Shown in pieces: positions 11,846 through 24,764 of a stretch of 64,000 nt of DNA. The translations under genes and the position numbers were made by a program. Numbering within the stretch: position 1 is the stretch's first letter; the number at the start of each line of letters is the position of its first letter. The stretch lies in contig CM077585.1 of the NCBI GenBank assembly GCA_039657365.1, positions 26,561,297 through 26,625,296 of the forward strand, given 5' to 3'. The DNA comes from Stephania yunnanensis. Taxonomy: Eukaryota; Streptophyta; Magnoliopsida; Ranunculales; Menispermaceae. The notes under the pieces were generated by a model, which saw only the letters and a list, made by a program, of their open reading frames with translations, was not told the origin of the DNA and made no database searches.

Positions 11846-13797
11846 ATATTGTCACTACCGAACCTAATTTGGGCGTCTGACCGACCTAAATTACTTTAAT
11901 CCCTTGATAATCTAACAACTTTAACCCTTCAATAAATAAACAATTAAGATTAAGATCTTGTAATCACCTTATTAACCAGATTGGATTCTAAAGTGAATTT
12001 TAAACCTCAAAATTTATTTAAATGAATTAAATAATCCTTAAAATCTTGTAAAAAATTTTAAACAACACCTCCTTTATCTCTAAGCGTACACCGGAATACT
12101 TGGACTTCAAAACTCTTTATTAAAATCTGCTTAGTTTGGTGGAAATGCCGTAGGAATCACAATCCACCTCAAAACAATATATACTGCATTACCACAAATT
12201 ATTTATTCATTCTAACCTAATTAGAAGTATTAATATTACTATAACTCAAAAATTATCTCAATTCGTCCCAAAATTGTTCCAAGCATTCTAAAGGATATCC
12301 TAATCATACTCGAACCCAAAAGTTTATTTATACAATACAATATATTAAAGACTAATACATACATAGAGAGAAAACAATTAAGCAATTTATAAACATTTGG
12401 AAAGCTTTCCATTTCCCTAGTCGCCGCTAGAACCTATCATTATCTAATTATAAACATTCGATAATGTCAGATAATTAAATCCAACACTGTCTAGTACACC
12501 TGTAATAATCAAATGCATTATACTACAAGAATTTAAACGAACAATAGTATCACAAGGAATCATAAATTTATCAGTATGCAATACATTCCGCTTTTGTACC
12601 ACAATTAGTTGACGTCTTTCAAAAGTGATGGGTAAACGGTAATAAAGATTCACGAGTTTAAGAGGAAGTCCCTTGAGAAGCCAAGCCCTTGACTATATAT
12701 GGAGTATGATCCTGGCCATCATCACAACCCATCCTCAATAAGTGTCTACAATGATCAGTGATTTTAGTCATAGAGCACCACAAAGTTCATCCTACCACAC
12801 ATATACCCAATGAACATAATGGGACCCGCAAAGGCCTCCTTCCACTTGTGTCTCTGAATGCATGATCAATAAATATGCAGTGATAAACCGTGCATGCAAT
12901 TATATTCAAGAAATACTCATACAATTTATAGGTTACTATACGATTTACTTAACCTAAAAAATGTGATATCGAAATTCTTTTGCGCTCCGAGCCAATAAGC
13001 TAGTCCACACAACATTCCAATTGCAGTCCTACAATTAATTTATAAGCCTAGTAACACTCCATAATAATTTCACAATTTCTTTCCAATTAGTTATTTATTC
13101 GACCCAAATGCATCAATTTTTATTTTTTACTCAAAATTATTGTTCAGTATTAAAGATTACATTGTTTAGGCTTAAATATAATTTTTTAATTTTTTATATA
13201 TTTATCGGTCTTACCTTGACTTGAAAACCCTGAAATCCCTCCAAATCAACTCCTCAGATGTTCATATCTCAATTTTGACTACAAATTATTGTTCAAAATC
13301 GAAAATCAATTTTCTAAATTTTGAACATTTTTTGGTATCATGGAACGCACTACGAGGAAACCCAAGTATAAATCCTTGAAGAAATGCCAAATTTCTTTTT
13401 TCATAAAAATCCCTTAAATAATTTTTTTTTGAATTTCTCTCATTTTTCTATATTTTTTTTCCAAATAACACTTTCTTTTCTTTTTTTAAATGGATTAGAG
13501 CTCGACCCATGAACCAAACCGATCTGATGAATTTGAAACGAACTCGATTCGGTGCGGTTGGGAATCGAACCCCATCTTTTTCCTCGTGCTCCTCTGTTTT
13601 CATAGTTTCCCTTTTATTTGATTGAGTTGTGCTCCCAACCGCAACCCCAACTCCATATTCGTCTTCCTTACAATAACATCAACACCACAACGACAACAAA
13701 ATCAACAACAACGAAACAGCCAACAACTCCACAACAACAACTACAATGATAATGATAGCCATCAACAAAAACTCAACACAACTCACCTGGTATTGAG

Positions 13798-13800
<3 letters not shown>

Positions 13801-13837
<37 letters not shown>
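13801..13837. repeat. CT microsatellite
   Basis: Uninterrupted TC dinucleotides for 37 bases. Confidence 0.95.
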
Positions 13838-13840
<3 letters not shown>

Positions 13841-13949
13841 TTTTCAAACTCTCTCGATCTCCCTACCGATTTTGCTTTCAAAACGGAGGTGTAAGAAAGG
13901 TGGTTCCGTTGTTGATGATATATATTAGATTTCCACGAGATTCGTGCTA

Positions 13950-14285
13950 TACGAATCTCAAGGAAAACCTAATGGTTCCATTTTCATTATATATAATTTG
14001 ATCTTCTTTAAGGTACGTGTTGCATATCTCGAGGTCGACCTTATGACTATTAGCAAGATAATAACCACTTAACCGCCTTAAACAAAAATCAATTATATTG
14101 AACTCCTCGAGATACCTATCGAGGTAGATCAAATGCTTTTATAACCAACCGCTAAATTATTTGATTTTCTTTGAGATTGGACAACATGCATCTCGAGGCA
14201 TAGCTACACCTCGCCAACAGCTACCAAATCGTCCATTATTCACTTCCTCAATGATCACGCAATGTGTATCTCAAGGTGAATTTAA
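13950..14285. repeat. Degenerate array of an ATCTCGAGG-type motif
   Basis: The motif ATCTC(A/G)AGG or a close variant occurs at about 13955, 14026, 14117, 14190 and 14268, spaced 71-91 bases, each in a similar setting (TGYRT before, GTNGA after). This suggests an old tandem repeat of roughly 78 bases. A related motif, CACATCTCGAGGTGCG, occurs once in the other LTR at about 5430. Confidence 0.5.
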
Positions 14286-14728
14286 TGTATACTTTTGTTT
14301 GATTTTAAACTATAGGATTCATTTATATATTAATATATAAACTATATTATCTATATAAATATATACACACATATGTATATTCGCGGCTGTAAATTCGACA
14401 CGTGTGCCAATGACCATCTTCGGGCGTGCATACTATTGTACATCCCGTGCGTGTCACCCCTGACCTCGCGTGTCAGTAGGCACCTACCAATTTATTAATT
14501 ATTTTATTTAATTTCATGATTATCTCTTATTTCTAACTCTAAATGATATTCCAAAAATACCCCAATATCACGGAAATTGGAGAAATATCCCCACCGCTAT
14601 CTGAAACTCCTAGACATTGCGTATACACTCCATTTAACCTTGTTTCGCATCGAAATAGTGTATAATACATCAAGTAGTCACATGATACACAAAAATAATA
14701 TTAAATTTATGATTTCTGATCTGTAACA

Positions 14729-15287
14729 CGTAAGTCCTACCTCGGATACCTAAATCTCAAATTAAATCCAAAAATTCTTAGTTAGCTGATTAATTCATGT
14801 TATAAAATTACAAAGCCTTAAAGTTATGTTATTTTTTTGGTGGAATAAATTTGCGTTATTTAATAAATTAAAGGAAAAAAAATTATGTTCAAATGTTTCT
14901 ATCTGTCTTCGCTAAATGGCATGCTAACGCCTAATAGTAACGATTAACATGTCAAACATTATTTAATATATCTAATAAAAAAATATGATACATCTCTATA
15001 AAAAAAAACTATGATACATCTTATTAAGTTTACAATTCTTTTTAAGTCGTGTATATATATAGCTAGTAGATATGTTATTACTTCAAGCTCTACTTATAGT
15101 ATGTACAAATAGTAGTATACTATGTAAACATTTAAATATAGTAGTATATATAGTGTATATATGTTAAATTACTTAGTCAAAATGCGTTTGAGTTAAATTA
15201 GGGAGCGGATAAATAGACCCTAATTATTGCTTAGAGGACTCCATTTTAATTTTTTTATGAGTTTCAATTCTGCCTATTGAGGAAATG
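14729..15287. other. AT-rich spacer without gene
   Basis: No open frame, terminal repeat or recognised motif. Rich in short TATATA and TAGTATA runs around 15040-15160. The last five bases, AAATG, are the target duplication of the solo LTR that follows. Confidence 0.5.
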
Positions 15288-17724
15288 TGCCATGACCTAA
15301 ATTTTATAATCTCGTTTATCATCCATAATCAGGATTACCGACCTGTGACGTGGGACCCATACCGTATTATATGCATTGACCGAGGTGAGATGGTGGGGGT
15401 ATATTTTAGATTTATTGTGGTGTATGCCTAGTGTATTGTATATGTGTAGACTATTAAGTCACTCCTACTCGTATATAGGTGTTGAAATGAGAGTGGAGAT
15501 GTGCCTTGAGTTGCTTGCCGATGTGAGACTAGGTAGAGAGTAATGTGGTAAGTCTATTTTAAGCTTAATGTAGATTTATATAGTGGCTTTAATGTGGCTA
15601 TAGTTGATTTTTAATTAAATGTAACCTAAGTGAGCATTTTAAAACAATAGACATGTGATTTGCATCGAGACACATACTAGCACATCTAGAAAACCAACTA
15701 AGTTACCTATTTGTGTTATTTAGATTAAGTTAGTAGAGCTAAGATGGACATGTGTTAAGAGTTGTACCATTAGATAGGCCTCGAGACATGTGTGTGTAAT
15801 TAGATCAATGGCTATCATTCAACCATATCCATTTCATATATATAGTTAGAGATCAATTTATACAAACCAAATATTTTCATTTTACAAGCTTATGAAGGAA
15901 GGAGACTTGCTGAAAAGGTTTGTGGAAGAAGAATATCAGTTGGGTTTTGTACTTTGAAAGTGTGGGAATTGTTCAAGCTAGTGTACATCAACTAGTTAAT
16001 TCACGTACACCAATTTGTTTAGTTTAATTTAATGAATTCATGAAATAGATTATGTTAGTGGTTATTTTTATGTTTTTTTATCTTCTCTTGGGGTTTTGGA
16101 GTTGTTGGTGGAGGCCCCCAAGGTTTTGGTGAAACCTATGTGTGGTGTAAACTCAGAATTCAAATTGCAGAATTCTGGGTTTTTTTTTGCACATAGCACA
16201 TTAGGTAGATCAGCTAACATGCTAACTTTAGTTAGTGCGCTAATAAGGCCACTAGCGCGCTACTCACACCACCCAGCGCGCTAATTGCCATGACAACATA
16301 AAAATCTGCTATTTTTTAAATTTTCCAAAACACTATAACCGAGCTTACAACCCTAAGTAAAGGTCTAAACACATCAAAAAATATGTTATGTGATATCAAG
16401 AATCTAGGAAAGCGTTACGGGGGTTTCGAATGTAAAATTTGTGGTGTTGAAAGGTCGGTAAAGCTAGGACTTTACATTGCTTACTGTAAGTATACCCGTT
16501 GATTGTTTATTTACATTCGTTTTCAGTTTTAACTAGTTTATTGTAGTCTATATTGACTATGTCTGGCTTTGTACTCTCATGTCATAGACTTAATTGTTAT
16601 TCCTCACTTGTTGAGCTTAGTTTCCATGATATTTTGGTAACTCGAAATCTTTTTAATCCATCCATATGTTATATGTCATTTCTTGTTGTTTTACAATAAA
16701 TGTAGTATAAATAGCATGTTATTGGGGATTTATAAGTTGTGAATGACTTTGTGGACTTGTAATCTTTGGAGAATTTGTGCTTTATAGCATAGCTTATTCT
16801 TGGAATCCTTAATGACTCATTTTCTTGAATTTATAAAGTAGTTATAGAATCTAGAGTCCATTGCACTATAATTTGATCGACACACATGGTTAGAGTCATT
16901 AGAGCTGTCGGCACTCACCACTATGCTATGACATATGGGGTTAGAGTCCATGAGATTGCCAATATATAGGGTTAGAGTCCTCGTGACACTAGGTTTAAAG
17001 TTTTTAGTGGTATTAGACTGTGCATCACCACGCACGTCCTTTAGTGGTTAAGGCTTCACTGACGTAGGTCACGACCGACCGGATCTAGATCATAACTATT
17101 CAGCCTTGTGTCATTTTCACTTACTTAACTACGGTATTTCTCGTCCTATTATAGTCTTTTTTATTGAATTTATGCTTTTAAATAAAATTTAGTTAGTTTT
17201 GGAAGTGTGAATAAATTTGTCAATGGGGATTAATGTTACTTTTTGTACTCACCGTCCTTTTTGTGACGGTGGCTGTAGAGGACGAGCTGGCAAACCAAGG
17301 AGAAGATTGGTGACTACCTCTGAGCCAGTGGCATACTTCTGCATTAAAATTTTGTAGGTTTTGGTATTTGTGTATTACACAGTCATGTTCTTAATACACT
17401 TTGGGGTTGTATATTGGGTTGAGTATTTAGTTCCCTAATTTGTGAGGATATCACACTATTTGTATTCGCCACTTTGTTATATATTAATATGAACATTGTT
17501 TTCTTGGTTTCCACACACTTATGATTTTAATAATTTCTTCCGCATGATTTGTTAAGACTTCAACTAAATTTTATAACTCTTAAAAAGTTTTATATTAACG
17601 TTAAAATTCAATTGTAAAGTAACATTTTTTTATTTATCCTAAATATAAGTAGTTGAGGAGATTTGGATAGAAAGGCTGACTAATACGTAGTTGAGTCCTC
17701 TATAGAAGGGTAGGGGCCATCACA
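15288..17724 (+). repeat. Solo LTR of a gypsy-type retrotransposon
   Basis: Starts TGCCATGACC and ends GGGGCCATCACA, flanked by a perfect 5-bp target duplication AAATG (15283-15287 and 17725-17729). Length 2437 bp. No primer site or polypurine tract on either side, so the interior and second LTR were removed by recombination between LTRs. A reverse-oriented relative lies at 43835-46265 (shared stretches include TATAGTTGATTT and the AGCGCGCTA array), and a short end fragment at 62497. It holds no gene; the small open frames are chance. Confidence 0.85.
16212..16285. repeat. AGCGCGCTA palindrome array in the solo LTR
   Basis: Four to five copies of TTAGYGCGCTA-like palindromes (CTAACATGCTAA, TTAGTGCGCTAA, CTAGCGCGCTA, CAGCGCGCTAA) spaced about 20-25 bases. 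The same array is conserved at 45459-45570 in the related LTR. Confidence 0.8.
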
Positions 17725-18967
17725 AAATGATTAAATCAACCTTTATATAAAAGGGTATTTTCTTCTCATACCTTACCCTCTTTTCTCCTTTATTGACTTG
17801 ACCCCATTCTAAACCCTGAAAACTGACTCCTTATTCTCATCTCCAACCGACCAATAACGCATGAATCCACAAGTAATCAACTTCGTAAGTCCATTCTTTC
17901 CTTGTTTCTGCTCGTTTGGTGGGTTTTTTTTTTGAGTTTTTTGCCATCATTTTCACGATTATTAATGTAGGTTGTTATTTGGTTTTTAGAGATTTTGATT
18001 TGTTGATTATTTCCATATTTTTGTTACTGAATATTGAAAAAGTCGTCAAAACGTATCATCCTTGACTACGACGAACCATTTTTATGGTTTTTTATTGCGT
18101 TTTATATAGAGGAAGAACATGCATTTTTTATTGATGTCCTCATGTTGTGCAGAGTAATAGAGCTAAAATATATAGTTACATGTCAGTTTGGTTTGGCCAA
18201 CATAGGGTACACACTCCATGTAGTTGCTAGTCAGACACCACCCAATTGGACATTTGATTTTGGACTTAAGTGTCAGGCACAATTGTTCACGATATTACCA
18301 ACAATATCGACTACTATAGGCCGTAAGGATTGTAAAGGTTTCACTTAGTATATACTGTAATTATATATAGCCCACCAGTTTACTCCACGGATCCCACCCG
18401 ATTATATATTGGAATTTTAGGCAACTGTTAGAGTCACAAGTCAATGTTATTACTAGCAATATTGGTTAACAAAGACTGTTACTCCTATAGAGGTTTCAGC
18501 TTTTCTAGACCGCAATCTTACTTATACTCCCACCATATTACTATGCGGGCCCTACTAGACAGTATCTTCGAATTTTAATACAAGCAAGACAGATCCGTCA
18601 GGGTTCAACTAAAATAGAACCTCCCACGACTTCAGTGAACGTGAAAGACAAAGAAAATGATTGTTTTTTTTTTTTTTGAAATTTTCGATTTGGGGGATGA
18701 ATGTTGAAAATGGGTTGGAAGTGATTTTTTTTTGTTGAAGATGAGGATATTTTGAGGATTTTGAGGAAAAAGTGAGCTCTGGTTCGTATAAAAAAATATA
18801 AAAAAAGGGTACGTTTAGTCGTTCCCTTAAATTATAGTATGTAAGAATATATATTTGTGTATGTGTGTGTTAAATTATTGCTGCATTATAATGGTAAGCC
18901 CTAATATATATATGTACATACCATTATAGTATTGATGCGCGCAGAACTACAGGAATGAGATATATTA
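17725..18967. other. No supported gene; one unrecognised 104-codon frame
   Basis: An open frame at 18034-18348 (plus) starts MKKSSKRIILDYDE. I recognise no domain, and codon use and setting do not support a gene. T-rich tracts lie near 18664 and 18728. Confidence 0.35.
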
Positions 18968-20071
18968 CCTAGACCAACTATTTTGTAGATAGCGATAAAG
19001 GGTCGATCCCACAGAGATTGGTATTCTTTCTAATTTTCTAAAAGAAAGAGAATAATGGGGGTTTAGAGAGAATGACAAATTAACTAATCTAAATAACAAT
19101 AAAATAAATAAAGCAATGGAAATTATTTTGAAATCAATTAATGAAAAATACCTAGGTCAAGACATATAAGTTCGGTTCGATAAAAGATTGGATTTGGTCA
19201 TCAATCTAGGTAAAATATGCAAATCAAAAGTATCTTACTTTAGCTATAGACTCGGTAAAGGACGCAGTTCCTTGCACTTCCTAATCTCGATAACCAAAGT
19301 ATGATAGTGATTATTTTCCTAGCCAATCATATAACTCTATAGTCAAGCGCATTGGGTTTAACACAATGACCACAATTGGTTTTGTGAAGGCACTACACCT
19401 AGACAACTAGATCACTAGTATGTCCAATTTACCTAGATCCCTAAGGTATTCAACCGATCCCAAAAGATAGGAATCAATTGGTAGGGTCACTTTCCATTAG
19501 TGTGGTCTTATTGTATAAGGATGGATGCTTACGACTCACTAGCGAAATCATCAAGGTTTAAATATAAATTTAACCTCAATTAATCAATTAATAACAAAGG
19601 GATTAAAATAATAATGAAAAGCAATGAAATCAAAATAAATAAATCTCACAAATCTATGGATAAGTACAGTCAAACCTCCCTCGCTGTCTTGCCTTGGCCA
19701 TGAGATTAGTGTATTATGGATGAAGAACACAAAATAAAAAAAGGAGAGAGGAAGAGAGCGTAAAAAAAACCCAAAAAGCCGAGAAAGGGAGAGAACAATA
19801 TAGAAGTTGAGATAGCAAAAGAATAGAAGCCGAGAGAGAATAGAGAGCCAACCCTCAATTCGGTCCTCTCAAATTCTCAATCATTTTTTTGGTATCGTCC
19901 TTCTGTCCACTTTCTATATGCGTCCCTCTGTCCTCCTTTCTGTATCTCCCTCATTTTTTTTATACATATCACTTATGCTAAAAAAATAATATAAAACCAA
20001 ACAAACGAAAAAACAAAACCCTCCAACTTTCTTTTCCTGAAATCTTCCAATGCACGAACGTGTTTACTCTT
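18968..20071 (-). repeat. LTR-like unit, copy A (truncated)
   Basis: Matches 25505-26530 over about 1 kb (for example TAGCGATAAAGGGTCGATCC against TAGCGGTAAAGGGTTGATCC), then continues to match 30629-30730 across the site where copy B carries the Helitron. It lacks the primer site and outer end seen at copy B, and homology stops near 20071, so both ends are cut. It holds no gene. Orientation is inferred from the primer site beside copy B. Confidence 0.75.
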
Positions 20072-20917
20072 GATAAGTCAATATTTATATGTGTGGTTGA
20101 ATTCGTGGCAAAAAATATTCAAAATGCAGTATTTACATGCAGTGATCGGATACCGAACAGCTTGTCTCGAGTTGCGCATTGAGTGATGGATAAAGTAAGA
20201 GACAATAGATCAAGTAATGCCAACCACGTGGCGAGTTATCATTAGACAATAGTACAACAACACATCACTTATTTTCTCTCCTCTAACCAGCAAACGCCAC
20301 CTCAAGATCACAATCCCTCAAGCTTGTAAGTAAGGCAGCCGACTTCACCAATCACATTCTGCCACGTCAGCAATAACACATCACATCACAAAAAACAACA
20401 AACTATCCTTGTTCAGTAGTTGTTGATCTTTCTCGAGATGCGCACTAGCATAGTCGCCCAATGCACGAATCGCAAACCGAACGAAAAAGCTCTCTTCCTC
20501 ATGCCACGTGTCTTCATCCGGTTGGCCACCAGCTCATCATCAAAACATTTCCTGTCAATCAAGACGCAACACGCCAGCGCTCCAACACAAAATGCACCAA
20601 TGCCGTTCAGACAAGTGGCAGACACCAATTTTTTAGCCCAAAACAGCCACAGGATCGTCCTCAACGCACAAGTCACCTCCCCAACCCCCAAAATTAATGT
20701 CTCTCACCTCCCAATACCAATTTGAAGTAGTTTTATGTATTAAGAACATTAGGCATTAGGAGAGGACATCGATTAATACCTTTTTAGCATATTTTCTTTG
20801 ACGTCCTTGTTCGGCTAATCAACTCCTTACCTGGGTCAAAGGGGAAACAAGTTAGGATCATGGATTCATGGCATATTATGTGAGGTCTTTTATTTATCTT
20901 AATTAAGTTTAATTTAT
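20072..20917. other. Unassigned region
   Basis: Three overlapping open frames at 20413-20725 on both strands are mutual shadows with no recognised domain. The motif TCTCGAG next to TGCGCA occurs twice (about 20166 and 20432). This may be a remnant of an LTR element interior. Confidence 0.35.
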
Positions 20918-22106
20918 CACTACAAAAAAACAAAGAAATCGAAACGGAATTAGAAACGGAATAAGTTCCGTTTCTAAATCGAAACGAATTAGAAACGGAA
21001 TAAGTTCCGTTTCTAAATTAAAACGTTAGCGACGAATTGAGACTAAACATTCGAGACGGATTTGAGACGGATCGAGACGAATTAGAGACGGAATCGAGAC
21101 GGAATTAAATTCCGTCTCTAAAAATGGCGCCAACATTCCCACCAAAAATTTCATTTTTTATGACCGTTCATCAAATCTTGGGATTTGTGCATCACATCTC
21201 GATGTTAATCCCCCCCCCCCCCCCAAACACACCCACAAACCAAAAGCCCTAAATCCCAAATCGTCTCTCTGCTCCTCTCTCTCTCTCTCTCTCGTCCGTC
21301 CGTGCCGTCTCTCGCTTTTTCGATCCGTCGATCGTCTCGTCTCTCCGTCTCTCTCTCTCGTGGTCTCTCCGTCTCTTAGTCGGTCACGGCTCTCCCTTCT
21401 CTCCGGTCACCGCTCTTAGTGCGTTTCTCTCTCGCTCTCTTCTCGTTCGAGCCCTAACCTCGCGTCCCCTCTCGCTCTCCGTCAACGCTGCGCTGCCCCT
21501 TCGCTCCGTCAACGCTGCTGTCCCTCTTCGCTCCGTCAACGCGCTGTCCTTGCCGACGCCGGAGCCTCTCGCATTCGCGTCGTAGTCATCACTCTCTTCG
21601 CTTAGGGCTTGAGAAAAAGGTGTTTACTACTTCATCCAATTGAGGCTATGTTGTTGTTGTTGTTGTTGTCAGTAATTATTTTAAAATTTTCTCTTGCCGT
21701 TTGTGGATTCATAAGCGTAAATCGGGCTGTTTTATAGTTTCCAATTGTTTTATTTTGTTTATGGATGTGGTTTGCAAATATGGAACTAAAGGTCACCGAA
21801 ATTTCCTATTTCAGCTTACATTCAAGTTAGAAAATACCTTGATTCTCGTGGCCTATATTTTTGTTAGTGTTTCAACTTGCCCCAATTGGAAAAGTTTAGC
21901 AACTAAATGAAGAATCAAAATCGTCAAGGTTTTGCGATGGCGGACTTCATAGATTTATGACATAATTAGCTAATGAGTAGTAATTAGAAACTATTTATTC
22001 GGATTTTATCTTTTATAGTTTCAAATCAATGTGCCAAACAATTTATTAGAATTTTATTAGAAATTTGCTACTTGCTTACAATGTATTCTTTTTTGGAACT
22101 TTGTAG

Positions 22107-23958
22107 GAAACTCGATAGGCTTAGACAAGTGATTGAGAAGGAAATGCTAAAAGTCGAGGTAAGTTTGTTCTTCCCAAAATAACAACTAAAGAGAGAGATC
22201 CTTTGCTAGACATGTTATTTCAAAGAAAAATTGGAGTTGAAGCCCTCTATCAAGGCATGGTGAGAATCTAACTCCCTCAATTAGTTTATTAAAACATGGA
22301 CTTGTCGATAAGGGCCAGCTTGGCTCATCAAGTTTTTTTAATGATCCTTAGTTTAACTTTAAAAACGGATTTTTATTGGTCGATTCAAATATAATGAGTT
22401 TTATGGACAAGTTGATTAAGTTGTTATGGTTAGTTGCATTCCATGAAAAAAATTTATATGATATTGATGATTTGGGCTAGTATTCAAAAGTGATCATGCC
22501 TTGTAAAAGGTATTGGTGGATAATGTGCTCTTTTGTTTGATGAAATTGTCAAAAGAGACCTTAACTTGTTCTTTTAACGAAGTGCATGGAAAAGCATGAT
22601 TCTAAAGTCTCATGGATTCTTTATTGAGCTTTGTTTCTATGATATGATTTAATCGAGCAATCATTAGTATGATTTTTCATGTCTCGAAAGGATTGTAGCT
22701 AATTTGCATTGATTTGGGTAAAATCCTTTTAAAACGCTTCAAGGAGAGCTCATTCATTTTTTTCCCAAGTCTTGAAATATGTTCAATCCAACTTTATTGA
22801 ATGTAGTTAGTAATCATCATTTTGGGTGAGACTTGAAGCTAAGTTGAGATGCGGAAGAGACTTTGTTTTATCCATTAAAAAAAGACTTCGATTAAATCAT
22901 GGATTTTCGACTAAATGCTATGATTTGAGAATTTTAAGTCGAACTTGACTCTAATGAGTTGATTTGAATCTTTTTAGTTGTGATTAGTCGATCGCATTCA
23001 ATTTATATTGATAACTAAGTTTATGAGATTTTTCTTGTTTTGCTTCACCGCATACTTGTTTTACTCGAATCGTCGATTTTGATTTGAAAGAATGGTTTAA
23101 AAGTCGAATGACTTAAGTCGATAACTAGGAATGAGGTTTGAGTCCTTAAATGATTTAAGTTAGTCTAAATAAATTCAAGAAATACTACTTTAAGAATCCA
23201 TGAAAAACATATTTAAAATTGGTTTTGGTTCATTCATTTTTTGATTGAAATATTCGATTAAGTGGTTTAATGCATAAATTTTACTTGAATATGATCTATA
23301 ATTTGCATTGTTGTTTGAATAAGGATATGTCTTCTTTAAATTTAGGCAATAACAAGTCCATATCATTTTTTTGGTGTGATCAATAGTTTGATACTCATTA
23401 AGTTCATACTTCACAACTTAAAAGGTATCCTAGTTCCTCATCAAGTTGATATTGTCAAACTCAACCTATGTAGAATATTGTGTGCTCTAGATAAAGGTAA
23501 AGGAGTCACCGTCACGCTTGAAAAATAAGGGGTGGGTTGCAATAGGCTGAAAGCCAATGTAAATCGATCTTTATGAAATGGATTAAACAGTTTATTGTTT
23601 GGTTCTTGAAAGTTAAAAAAGCTCGGCTTTGAAATGAGATGAGTGAGCTTATGATAAATTTTGTAGCTTGTGAAAGTGGATTGATTGAAAATAGTCTTAT
23701 GAGTTTTTTGGTCTATCTATGAGGTAGCATATTTTTGTTTTCTTATATGTTTTTAGAAAATGAAGATAAAAGTGAAAATGACAAACATTGCTATCTTCCT
23801 CCTATCGGATTTGTAAGAATTTAATTTACTTAAATCAAGATATGCAAGTGTTTATCATCGTTTGTGGATTCTTAAATCTCAAATGAATTAATGTTAATCT
23901 TTTTGCTTGTTTGTAGACTTTGATGGTCGAGTGCAGGGATCGTCACTATAAGTTCGAT
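22107..23958 (+). pseudogene. Exon-like pieces of an unidentified captured gene
   Basis: Two short segments have good plant splice borders. 22107-22158 is preceded by TTTGTAG and followed by GTAAGT; it reads KLDRLRQVIEKEMLKVE. 23917-23958 is preceded by TTTGTAG and followed by GTGAGT; it reads TLMVECRDRHYKFD. A third possible piece near 22195-22258 reads DPLLDMLFQRKIG. All lie in the interior of CACTA-2 on the same strand as its CT-rich leader-like block. I do not recognise the source gene. The splice signals could be coincidence, and the intervening DNA is full of stops. Confidence 0.35.
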
Positions 23959-24413
23959 GTGAGTCATTGCTCTTCTACCTTAGCTCTATCTCCTATGATG
24001 CTTATGTCCCTCGAAAAATTTAAGTTCAACTATTCAATTATTAAGTTGTTTCAAATGTCCTTTGGCACGCAGTGTGGTGTTGAAGAACATCTCAAGACTT
24101 TTCGATTGATAATTCTTTTTGTGCATATTTATAGGATTGTAAGTTTTTTTTTTTTTTTTTTGTGTTGTTGAACAATAGGATTGGTGGTTTTGTGAATACT
24201 TAGAAATTTGGAGCATTTGTAATACTATACAATTTTTTTTGGATATATATCTTTTTCAATTTTTGATTTTTACATTTTTGTTCTCTCAATTGAATATTTG
24301 TTGATATATATTGTCGATGTATGAATGTCAATTTATTATATATTGGCAAAAGTTAAATGTGCTTGGATTGAGACCTATATATGTAAGACTTTAAAAACTA
24401 AACAAAAATGAAA

Positions 24414-24745
24414 ATTAGAGACGGAAATAGCAACGAATTTGGATTCCGCTGCTATTTCCGCCTCTAATTTTTTTTTTTTTTTTTTTTAGATATGAATCGA
24501 AACGATCAAATTCCGCTTCTGATCCGCCTCTCGATTAGCAACGGATCGTAGACGGAAATAATCGAAACGGAATTTATTCCGCTTTAATCGATCCGTTTCT
24601 AAATCGTAAACGGAATCCATTTTCCGCTTTCGATCCAATCAACGACGACGTTTTGAGACGGAACGCATTCGTTCTCTCGTTCGCTTCTCAATCCAATCGT
24701 AGACGGATTTTTAGAATCGAAACGGAAAATTCGCTTTCGATTTGT
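24414..24745. repeat. Right subterminal repeat array of CACTA-2
   Basis: Repeated AACGGA and TTCCGC units in both orientations. Many units read TCGAAACGG rather than TCAGAAACGG as in CACTA-1 and CACTA-3. Confidence 0.75.
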
Positions 24746-24764
24746 TTTTTTGGTTCTTGAGTGT

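Larger units (their letters stand above)
11850..14728 (-). repeat. Probable gypsy-type LTR, reverse orientation
   Basis: Starts TGTCACTACC next to a primer-site-like sequence and probably ends CTGTAACA at 14728, giving TGT...ACA termini. Contents fit a long plant gypsy LTR: AT-rich, a CT microsatellite at 13801, and a degenerate short-repeat region at 13950-14285. Only about 220 bases of interior remain on its left (11614-11831), after which the other LTR begins. The right boundary is a guess from terminal bases only. Small open frames here (such as 13622-13894) are low-complexity and not genes. Confidence 0.35.
20918..24764. mobile_element. CACTA-2, same family as CACTA-1, reverse orientation
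   Basis: Left end CACTACAAAAAAAC at 20918 followed by subterminal GAAACGGA/GAGACGGA repeats, then AATGGCGCCAACATTCCCAC (complement of the block near the right end of CACTA-1). A CT-rich, gene-leader-like block follows at 21250-21600. The right subterminal array runs 24414-24745. The right terminus is decayed: the last bases read TTGAGTG instead of TTGTAGTG, and no 3-bp duplication (left flank TAT) is seen, so the right end is approximate. No transposase was found. Two exon-like pieces lie inside. Confidence 0.75.

Noticed and set aside
13622..13894. 90-codon Gln/Asn-rich and Ser/Leu-repeat frame
   Set aside because: Low-complexity CAACAA and CT microsatellite translation inside a probable LTR.
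18034..18348. 104-codon frame
   Set aside because: No domain, no gene-like context, AT-rich; length is not unusual for chance.
20413..20725. Three overlapping frames of 78-101 codons
   Set aside because: They are shadows of one another with no recognised motif or gene context.
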